Below are positions 5,320 to 11,905 of a stretch of 22,124 nucleotides of DNA, piece after piece; position 1 is the first letter of the stretch, and every line of letters starts with the position of its first letter. The translations under genes and the position numbers were made by a program. Below the pieces are notes generated by a model. It did no database searches. It saw only the letters and a program-made list of their open reading frames with translations, and was not told where the DNA came from. The stretch comes from JBAXXL01 sp038206725 (GTDB taxonomy: Bacteria > Bacteroidota > Ignavibacteria > Kapaibacteriales > UBA2268). The DNA lies in assembly GCA_038206725.1 (NCBI GenBank), contig JBBRAO010000042.1, positions 1 through 22,124 of the forward strand, given 5' to 3'.

Positions 5320-7253
5320 TCATTCTTCATAATTATCATCATTTTCAATGGTAAGAATTATATCCTTGATTATATCCTTGATTATATCTCGATATTTTGG
5401 TTGTCCACTTATTCCACCCTTCAACGCAATTTTATATTGAGCAATGAGATTATTTAACAAAGGCGTTGAATCATTACCTTTTGCTAGTTGTTCCCACTTT
5501 AAAAATGAGTTCAAGTCGCTCCCTTTTTCACGGAACTTAGGTTCTTTGAAAAGTGAATAATCACTACCCTGGGTTAAATAATCATCTACAATTTGTATAG
5601 CAAATTCAAGAAGTGCTTCCATGCTAGATTCGTTATCCGTATTAAAAAGCTTAAGAAAGGCTTGTGTTATATTTTTGTTTGATGCTTTTTTATCAGCTGC
5701 TATAAAACAATCCTTAAGAAGCTCGACAACCATCATATAAAACAAGTATCGAGTTTGCCCTCTTTGTTGCTTTTCTGCACCTCGTCCGAATTTATAAGAA
5801 ACACCAGCTTGGTATAAAAGGTATGATGCGTATAAATCATCTAAGTTAAAATCAGGTTGATTTACAATTTTATGGAAAATTGTACCGCCAGGTGCAAATG
5901 GTGGGTTCTTTCCAAAAGCTGAACCTGCCTCACCAAGCCAAGCTGAACCATATACTTTGAGTAAATCGAAAGCGTTAATGTGTTTAGTGAATTTTTGCTT
6001 ATCTGGATTTTGCCTTTGATAAGCCTTTTGTGAATCCCATCCACCTCTCTGGATTTCCAAAAAAACATTATGTTCTTTTGCCATACTATTTGCCCACTTT
6101 TGGAAATCATCCTCTAGAGCTAAAAAATCTTTCTCGTTGACTGAATTCTGACTGTTTGTGAATCTTGTAGTTTCAGTTAAAAGTTCATGACCATTCATTC
6201 CGACTTTTACGATTTTTATAACTACAACCCCCTGGTCTAATTTGACTTTCCATTTTTCCAATTCTTCATCTCTTCCTGTACCACCAGCTTCTAACTTATT
6301 AAAAAGAACATTCCAAATAGTTTTTGTTGTTTGACAACCATTCACTACATAAGGTTCTGTTAATTGGTATTGAGTATTATTTGGTAATTTTTCAAACTCT
6401 TCGACAACTATTGTTATACCATTGTTATAAATACCAAATCGCTCTGGTTTTTTTAACAAAGTAGTTTCAATACCATGGTTAACTTTCCTTTTGTTCCCTA
6501 AAAATTTCCGTACGTTTTTTTCATATAGCACGTCCAAGTCACCAGTTTCAGCTTTAAATTTTTTTAAAAATTCATATAGTTGCACAAGTCCTATAGAACC
6601 TACTAACAATTCTTGGCCCGAGGAGACAAGATGTGCTGTAATATTTATTCTGTTTTTGTGTATAATTTGTTTATTCTCTAAATTTCTGTTATAGATGTTT
6701 TGCACACTTATCGCTTCTGTTTCAAAATTTGGACCAATTCTTTCTTTTCCCATTGATCTAATATCGTTAATCGCTCTTTTTTCTTTATCGTTTAATGGTT
6801 TTTGTGTTGCATAAAGAAGAATTAATTTATCCTTTGGTGAAGCAGAATTTAGAAATGTTTTTAATCTTTGGAGAATGCTCTCTGAAAGTGAAGAAATGTT
6901 TGGCCGCTTTCCATCTAACGTATCTATCAGCTTTTGACCCTCTTGGAGTAAAGTATTCGTTCCTTGAAACGATTTTCCATATTTACTTTGAACCAAATAC
7001 CATATGTTGCCATCATTATTATTTTCTTCATTTTCGTCTCCTCTTTGTAAATAAGCTATATCAATTCCACCATCTCCGCTACCATCACAATAAATGATGT
7101 CGTCTGGTGATTCGTCTTCTATTCCGAATTCAAACCATTGACTAATTAATTTCCTTAAAATCTTTTTCCCTTTTCTAGTGAACTAGGACTATCAATTAAT
7201 ATTTCGCTTAACCATTCTGATTCAAACATTTCAAATGTTATTGAGGGTTCCAT
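5320..7253 (-). CDS. AIPR-family abortive-infection protein, interrupted by a -1 frameshift
   Basis: From ATG 7253, 30 codons (MEPSITFEMF...LEKGK) lead to a TAA; slipping back one base at the A-run 7163-7167 continues with KILRKLISQWFEFG and stays open to 5320, giving 644 residues. The N-terminal part has DGSGDGGID (58-65 region) and VQSKYG (88-93), resembling the D and Q-x-K motifs of a PD-(D/E)XK nuclease fold. The central part has the AIPR signature: NVRKFLGNKRKVNHGI, FGIYNNGITIV, PYVVNGCQTT, then TRFTNSQNSV. AIPR proteins include abortive phage-resistance proteins; the mechanism is not settled. The downstream frame has no ATG before the conserved motif (a TTG at 6996 is an internal Leu codon), so the ATG at 7253 is the natural start. 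A promoter lies at 7334-7362. Frameshift origin: mutation, sequencing error or programmed slip. Confidence 0.8.
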
Positions 7254-7333
7254 AGCTTATTCCTGATATTTTATTGTTATTTTATTTACTTACACATTTA
7301 TTTAGCAAAAAATAATTTCTATTTCTATATTTA

Positions 7334-7362
7334 CAAAAGTAACTAACTCAAATTTAATCAAA
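7334..7362 (-). promoter_or_regulatory. Bacteroidetes-type promoter for the AIPR gene
   Basis: On the minus strand TTTG (7362-7359) is followed after 17 nt by TACTTTTG (7341-7334). This fits the -33 TTTG and -7 TAnnTTTG pair of the Bacteroidetes primary sigma factor. It predicts a leader of about 75 nt before ATG 7253, so the AIPR gene should not depend on the operon upstream, which ends at 7447. Confidence 0.6.
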
Positions 7363-7446
7363 TTTATGCCATTGGCAAAAAATAATTCTTTGAAATAACG
7401 ATTATTTTCGCTAATGTGGAAAACTTTTGGTTTCAACTATTTTTTC

Positions 7447-8499
7447 CTAAAATACATACGGCTTAATGGTACTCATTCCCAATTCCAATTCGTCGAAAAT
7501 TTCGCTTAGGGTGTTTAATACTTCTTCTTGTGTTGCACCATCCTCAATTCGTAATTTGCTGTAATTACTTTTGTCTATGGCATTATGCTTGTAAATTTTG
7601 GGATGCTTTTTAACTATCGAGCGGCATATTCCATCAATCAATTCACTTACAGGATGCAAATAACTTGGCACAAATCCAAGAGCATCAAAAGCCAATAAGT
7701 TGGGTCTGCAATAAATTCTGATTTTACCTCTTTTGCAGAAATAATTAAACTCAAAAAAGCATTCATAACTTTTGTTCTCACTTTTATAGGTACTTATGTT
7801 GCTGAATTGAAAATCTCCATAATTTGCTTGTTTGTTTGTAGCTAATTTTTGGTTTTCCGCCATTGAAGCCGAAAACATAAAACTATCAATGGCTTCTGAT
7901 TCGTAAGACCTATGAAAATTAAGTGCCTTTAGTGAGTTATAAGTATAATTGCTTCTGTTAAACAAATCACTGTAAAGCTCTTCTTTAGGATTCATCTTAT
8001 GGTCAATTAATTCGCATAATTCAATTAATCCGCGGTAATAGTTCATATAATCTCGAATATAAACTTCTTGGGATTGCTCTATTTCATTTTTAGTTATGTA
8101 TTTATCCAAAAAGTCCACTATATCCATTATATCACAGCCCTTGTAATAAATGGGTTCGGGCTCCGGTATTTGATAGCACCACATACTTGGGAAAAAATAT
8201 TCATCGTCAGCTGATTTATCCCTATTGTAAGTCGAATGGTAAAACATCACAATGTAACGTGGTTCATCGTCCAAATAAATTCCTAAACTCCCATCCGCCT
8301 CTTTTCCGGCTCGTATAATGCCTTGTATTTCCCAGCCTATAACATTGCTAAAGAACTCGGTCATCATCGTAGGAGCAGTATTCACAAGCCAATAGAAGAA
8401 ATGCAAATGGAATTCGCTTTGGTCGGCAAGCGATAGATTGTACATCGGCGAGCGACGCAATTTTTCAATCAATTCAACGAATTTTTCATTATTATTCAT
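7447..8499 (-). CDS. 350-residue protein of unknown function in a defence-like neighbourhood
   Basis: I do not recognise a family with certainty. The start MNNNEKFVELIEKL, followed by LSLADQSEFHLHFFYWLVN, recalls the ELFHSNFLAWL opening of the PD-(D/E)XK nuclease group PDDEXK_4, and EADGSLGIYLDDEPRYIVM could correspond to its strand with the first catalytic Asp. However, no E-x-K follows where expected, so this would be an inactive or diverged member. The rest is rich in aromatic residues (YIRDYMNYYRGL, CFFEFNYFCKRGKIRIYCR), with a helical end. No signal peptide or membrane segment. It is the second gene of a minus-strand pair, starting 5 nt after the stop of the phosphatase-like gene, and so almost certainly co-expressed with it. 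Confidence 0.6.
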   Translation of the reverse strand: MNNNEKFVELIEKLRRSPMYNLSLADQSEFHLHFFYWLVNTAPTMMTEFFSNVIGWEIQGIIRAGKEADGSLGIYLDDEPRYIVMFYHSTYNRDKSADDEYFFPSMWCYQIPEPEPIYYKGCDIMDIVDFLDKYITKNEIEQSQEVYIRDYMNYYRGLIELCELIDHKMNPKEELYSDLFNRSNYTYNSLKALNFHRSYESEAIDSFMFSASMAENQKLATNKQANYGDFQFSNISTYKSENKSYECFFEFNYFCKRGKIRIYCRPNLLAFDALGFVPSYLHPVSELIDGICRSIVKKHPKIYKHNAIDKSNYSKLRIEDGATQEEVLNTLSEIFDELELGMSTIKPYVF

Positions 8500-8504
8500 A
8501 TCCC

Positions 8505-9539
8505 TTACTCCCCCACTTCAAAATGCTTAAGTATTTCTGCTACATCTTCGTCAACTCTGTAATCTAATTGGAGGTTTAGGTTTCTGGTCCAATATGGTAT
8601 TACTTCGCGTTGAGCCCGTGTGAAAAGGAACGGTACTACATCATTTACTCTGATTTTTCCTGTGCGGTGCCCCGTCGCGAGATCGAGCCTCGTTTCATCG
8701 CAATTAAAATCGAGAAATCGGTTCAAATCCCTATAAGGAAGAACTTTATCTTTATCTTCGCCCAATGCACAAAAGCCTTCGCGCAATGCCTCAATTTTAT
8801 CAATGAAGTTACTGCTATCGGCTAACTTATGCTTTATCATCCAGCACGCGAGGACTAAGCCCAATCTGTCGGTTCTGCCTTGCGAATGAAACAAAATTCG
8901 CTTCCCTTTGGCGATAAATTTATCAATTTTCGCAATTATGCTTTCTATATCATTCAAGTCAATATCGCATTCCTCCGGCATAACATAAGTATAATGCAGC
9001 TCGATACTTTTTGGTATTTTCACTGTGTCGGAATATTTTTTATCTCTCTCTTTCGGGAGTATTTCAATTAATATGTCAAAATCACAGCCGCCTATAAATT
9101 CCGGAAGATATTGTGCTTTGAACACGTCGCGTGCGGGATGTATGTGGCTGACGCAAAAGCGACTCGGTATAGCCCAAAACGAATAGACATCGTCCGGTCT
9201 TGTCGTTTTCAGGTTTTTCTCTATTGCGGCTAAAACTTGCCATAGCTTTGTGGTTTTTTTGGACTTCTTGACTCCTGTCACAATTTGCTTATCGTCTTCG
9301 TTTAGTTTTGCGGTAGTAGGTTTTTCTTCCGGCATCATATATCCGTATTTGTAAAATAGCTTGTGGCGGAGGGTTTCAGGGTTCACTCCGAAGTGCCACA
9401 GCTCGCTCTCGTCTGTAACTAAACATTCTTCGGGCTTTATTTCCAATACTTCTTCCATAAAATTCAATCCATAGAGAACTGCGCTGTATTTCTCGATTTT
9501 GCTTTCTTTAGCCTGTCCGACTTTCAATCTTGCCATCAT
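8505..9539 (-). CDS. tyrosine/dual-specificity phosphatase-like protein with Cys-to-Ser active site
   Basis: Residues about 205-245 (from ATG 9539, 344 residues) read as the end of a protein-tyrosine/dual-specificity phosphatase: a gapped acidic loop, then RILFHSQGRTDRLGLVLACW. The expected P-loop is H-C-x5-R; here it is H218-S219-QGRTD-R225, with the catalytic Cys replaced by Ser and the phosphate-binding Arg kept. TCG to a Cys codon takes two base changes, so one sequencing error cannot explain it. It should bind phosphate esters but not hydrolyse them through a thiol. The first 200 residues match nothing I know. I prefer ATG 9539 to ATG 9623 because a TAATTTTG element lies at 9579-9572, between the two, and a purine-rich GGGAAAAAC precedes it. 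First gene of a two-gene operon. Confidence 0.65.
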   Translation of the reverse strand: MMARLKVGQAKESKIEKYSAVLYGLNFMEEVLEIKPEECLVTDESELWHFGVNPETLRHKLFYKYGYMMPEEKPTTAKLNEDDKQIVTGVKKSKKTTKLWQVLAAIEKNLKTTRPDDVYSFWAIPSRFCVSHIHPARDVFKAQYLPEFIGGCDFDILIEILPKERDKKYSDTVKIPKSIELHYTYVMPEECDIDLNDIESIIAKIDKFIAKGKRILFHSQGRTDRLGLVLACWMIKHKLADSSNFIDKIEALREGFCALGEDKDKVLPYRDLNRFLDFNCDETRLDLATGHRTGKIRVNDVVPFLFTRAQREVIPYWTRNLNLQLDYRVDEDVAEILKHFEVGE

Positions 9540-9571
9540 CAGTTTTTCCCTTTTTGCAATTTTAACATATA

Positions 9572-9579
9572 CAAAATTA
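9572..9579 (-). promoter_or_regulatory. -7 promoter element (TAATTTTG) for the phosphatase-like operon
   Basis: On the minus strand TAATTTTG matches TAnnTTTG about 33 nt before ATG 9539. No TTTG is seen at the upstream distance. If used, transcription would start inside the longer reading frame, which favours the shorter protein. The remaining 9580-9720 holds only the leader of the toxin-antitoxin pair. Confidence 0.4.
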
Positions 9580-9720
9580 CATTCCATCGCGACGCAGTAT
9601 GACACACACAAATGGGTTTTCAAAAAAGGAGATATTTTTTTATAATCAAATAATCGGAATTTATAATCGTTTAATTTTAATTATTAATTTTTACTACAAA
9701 TTTGCTTTAAAGGTGAATAA

Positions 9721-9918
9721 ATGGACGGCATACAATATATTGTTACTGAGCAAGGCGATAAAACCGCCGTACTTATTGATTTGAAAAAGTACAAAAGTAT
9801 TTGGGAAGATTTCTACGATGTATTAATCGCAAAATCACGAGAAAACGAACCCCGTGAAAGCCTTCTGGATGTCAAGAATAAATTGATAAAACAAGGCAAA
9901 TTAAATGAAAAGTTATGA
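9721..9918 (+). CDS. type II antitoxin partner of RelE/ParE toxin
   Basis: A 65-residue protein with an N-terminal beta-strand stretch (IQYIVTEQGDKTAVLIDLKKYKSI) like that of Phd/YefM-type and related antitoxins, followed by an acidic helical tail ending in DVKNKLIKQGKLNEKL that would wrap the toxin. A good Shine-Dalgarno AAAGGTG (9709-9715) stands 5 nt before ATG. It overlaps the toxin gene by 14 nt, a classic translationally coupled antitoxin-first arrangement. Such operons are usually repressed by the antitoxin and its complex; no operator is obvious to me in the AT-rich leader. Confidence 0.8.
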   Translation: MDGIQYIVTEQGDKTAVLIDLKKYKSIWEDFYDVLIAKSRENEPRESLLDVKNKLIKQGKLNEKL

Positions 9919-10165
9919 TATAAACTTCTCCAAATCTGCTGTTAATGAAATAGAAGTATTAGAAAACCAATTAGTTGAAAGACTATGGAAGAAAATTGAA
10001 CATTTAATTCATAATCCTAGACCAGCAGGTTGCAAAAAACTTCAGGGTTCCAATAATATTTGGCGAATACGTGTTGGTGATTATCGAATATTGTATTCAA
10101 TTTCAGATACAGATATGGTTCTAGATATTATTGCCATAAAACATAGAAAGGATGCTTACAAATAA
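9905..10165 (+). CDS. RelE/ParE-superfamily toxin
   Basis: An 86-residue protein of usual family length: YDINFSKSAVNEIEVLENQ (strand 1 and long helix), IEHLIHNPRPAGCKKLQGSN, then IWRIRVGDYRILYSI and IIAIKHRKDAYK. The K-L-x-G...W-R-I-R-x-G-D-Y-R-[IVL]-[IVL]-Y core and the C-terminal H-R-x-x-x-Y are typical of RelE mRNA interferases that cut translated mRNA on the ribosome. The basic residues and C-terminal Tyr favour RelE over gyrase-acting ParE. Its start overlaps the antitoxin by 14 nt. Nothing gene-like is visible between it and 10387, only AT-rich sequence with a 7-bp inverted repeat TGGGTTC/GAACCCA at 10303 and 10349. Confidence 0.88.
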   Translation: MKSYDINFSKSAVNEIEVLENQLVERLWKKIEHLIHNPRPAGCKKLQGSNNIWRIRVGDYRILYSISDTDMVLDIIAIKHRKDAYK

Positions 10166-10386
10166 TCTCTAATAAGTGAAATTAACAGCAAATCAATGAT
10201 AAATAATAAAAAATATTGATACGTTGTTAAATTTTGCGAAAATATTTGGTGATTTAGACAAAATAATATAATTTTGATTGTGATATTAGAAGAATATTCA
10301 AATGGGTTCTTGTATTCTTCTTACTTTGAGTTAAATATTGAATTTTATGAACCCACCGTATATTTAATAATTTTTCCGGGTGTAGT

Positions 10387-11661
10387 ATGCGAATAATATT
10401 AGCTTTGTTTATGATTTCCTTTTTTCTTATATCCTGCACATCAACGAAGGTTGAGAAAAGCGTTGTCGCCGAGCGGATTACTAAAGCCGACACAACAAAT
10501 TATAAAGACTATTGGACTTCTCTGATAGTCTATGCCCCCGAGAAGGCTTTACAATTTGCATCAACGCCCGAACACAAAGAACTCGCTGAAGTTTGGGCAT
10601 CGTTTATGGCGAATAAGCACGATGCAATGGAACCAAAACTTTTAAATTTATACAATAATGCTAAAAACGATACTATCAGAGATTATGCTGAATATTTCCT
10701 TTATGCAATTTACTTTAATAATAATGATAACAAATCAATTTTCAAGAACTTAAGACACAAAGGCGATACCGATTCTTCTGTTTTGGTTCGTTATCCTTCA
10801 GTTGCTTATGCGGATTCCACCCAAACATCAGTGGATTTCTCAGCGAAACCCGACACTTTGAAAATGTATGTTCGAAAAGGTTTAGCCTTTGTAAAAATTA
10901 AACTCAACGGTATGGAAAAGGAGTTGCTTTTCGATACAGGATGCCAAATGACAGTACTCAGCGATGAACTCGCTAACGAATTAAATTTAGCATCTACAAC
11001 AACGGAATTATCGGTGCTTGGTAGTGTGGGTAGTAGCAATTCATCCAATTTGACTATATTAAAAGGTTTAGAAGTTGGTAATTCATATTTTTCCAATTTA
11101 CCTATAGGAGTTTTACCTGCGAATGCGTTTAAGTTCAAGTTATGGTTTATAACTTGGGTGAAATTCGATGGGATTTTAGGTTGGGACGTAATAAAAAACT
11201 TCGATGTAACAATTGATCGTCGGCAAAATATAATCATTCTTAGAAAGCCATATTTAAAGCCAAATCCCGAACCAAAGTTTTTTTGGCTTAGCGATCCGAT
11301 TGTAAAATTGAAAGGTGAAAATGGTTCCGAAATCATTGGTATGTTCGATACAGGTTGCAACAAAACCGACGGAGCTTTAAACCTTCTGGGCAAATTGAAT
11401 ACTCCCGATGAACTATCCACAAAAACTTCAAAAAGACTTTGGGGTGTTGGCGGAAGCAAGAGACTAAAGGGCTATCGGGTGAAATATCTTGATCTCTATT
11501 ACGACAATACAAAAATCCATTTTAAAAATATAAGAGTTTTTGATAAAAGCGGATTCTCAAATTCGGCATTCCGATTTACAGATGTTTTGATTGGTTTTGA
11601 TATAATTAAAAATGGGCGTGTACATTTCGATATGACAAACGGTATATTTGAATTAGAATAG
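10387..11661 (+). CDS. lipoprotein with two retropepsin-like aspartic protease domains
   Basis: A 424-residue protein. The signal MRIILALFMISFFLISC ends in a lipobox with Cys17, so it should be lipid-anchored outside the cytoplasm. Residues 30-150 are helical with no known match. Domain 1 (about 160-285) has ELLFDTGCQMTVLS, with Asp183 in DTG, and the partner ILGWDVIKNFDVTID. Domain 2 (about 300-424) has IIGMFDTGCNKTDGA, with Asp321 in DTG, and VLIGFDIIKNGRVHFDM. Each unit carries both the catalytic DTG flap side and the ILGxD element, so the two could pair in one chain to make a pepsin-like active site. Both DTG motifs are followed by Cys. Substrate unknown. It stands alone on the plus strand. 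Confidence 0.8.
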   Translation: MRIILALFMISFFLISCTSTKVEKSVVAERITKADTTNYKDYWTSLIVYAPEKALQFASTPEHKELAEVWASFMANKHDAMEPKLLNLYNNAKNDTIRDYAEYFLYAIYFNNNDNKSIFKNLRHKGDTDSSVLVRYPSVAYADSTQTSVDFSAKPDTLKMYVRKGLAFVKIKLNGMEKELLFDTGCQMTVLSDELANELNLASTTTELSVLGSVGSSNSSNLTILKGLEVGNSYFSNLPIGVLPANAFKFKLWFITWVKFDGILGWDVIKNFDVTIDRRQNIIILRKPYLKPNPEPKFFWLSDPIVKLKGENGSEIIGMFDTGCNKTDGALNLLGKLNTPDELSTKTSKRLWGVGGSKRLKGYRVKYLDLYYDNTKIHFKNIRVFDKSGFSNSAFRFTDVLIGFDIIKNGRVHFDMTNGIFELE

Positions 11662-11693
11662 ATGATTTTAGATGAAATAATACAAGCAATAAA

Positions 11694-11765
11694 ATGAAAA
11701 AAATGATATTTGGCGCAAACGGTACAGCGGGCTCGGAAGTTGTACATCAACCAATCACGAAGTGA
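11694..11765 (+). pseudogene. 5' stump of an NAD(P)-binding Rossmann (NmrA-like) oxidoreductase gene
   Basis: The reading frame MKKMIFGANGTAGSEVVHQ matches the opening beta-strand and G-A-x-G-x-x-G nucleotide loop of NmrA/SDR-type proteins. After VVHQ the sequence turns into the dispersed repeat beginning near 11753 and stops at 11763-11765, after 23 codons. No continuation of a Rossmann protein is seen downstream before valS. The gene was therefore cut off, probably by insertion or deletion at the repeat. Confidence 0.6.
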
Positions 11766-11773
11766 TTGAATGT
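11753..11773. repeat. dispersed repeat copy (AATCACGAAGTGATTGAATG type)
   Basis: The 21 bases 11753-11773 recur at 3507-3527 with one mismatch (A for T). The centre is palindromic: CAATCAC and GTGATTG around GAA (11752-11768). Both copies lie next to gene ends and to other repeats, so this is probably a short mobile or recombining intergenic element. Confidence 0.55.
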
Positions 11774-11804
11774 AATCTAAATGACACCCTTTTTTTTATT
11801 AAAA

Positions 11805-11832
11805 TCGTTCCCAAGCAGGAGCTTGGGAACGA
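11805..11832. repeat. GTTCCCAAGC palindromic repeat with extra half copy
   Basis: TCGTTCCCAAGC (11805-11816) and GCTTGGGAACGA (11821-11832) form a perfect 12-bp hairpin with loop AGGA. TTGGGAACGAGAATT from its right arm (11823-11837) recurs directly at 11848-11862. Palindromes of this kind are scattered intergenically in many genomes. On the minus strand it lies just after valS and is followed by TTTTAAT, so it may also serve as the valS terminator. Confidence 0.65.
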
Positions 11833-11905
11833 GAATTTTGGTGGAGTTTGGGAACGAGAATTGCTACATTGTTCGAAAATGTATATAAAAATCAAACGAA
11901 GTTTG

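Noticed and set aside
6987..6996. TTG at 6996 as the start of the AIPR gene
   Set aside because: It is an internal Leu codon between the conserved DGGID and QSKYG motifs; homologous sequence continues upstream to the frameshift.
9540..9623. 28-codon N-terminal extension of the phosphatase-like protein
   Set aside because: A promoter-like TAATTTTG lies inside it, and the purine-rich run before ATG 9539 is a better translation start.
10806..11459. Minus-strand ORF of 217 codons
   Set aside because: Antisense to both retropepsin-like domains, which are clearly coding on the plus strand.
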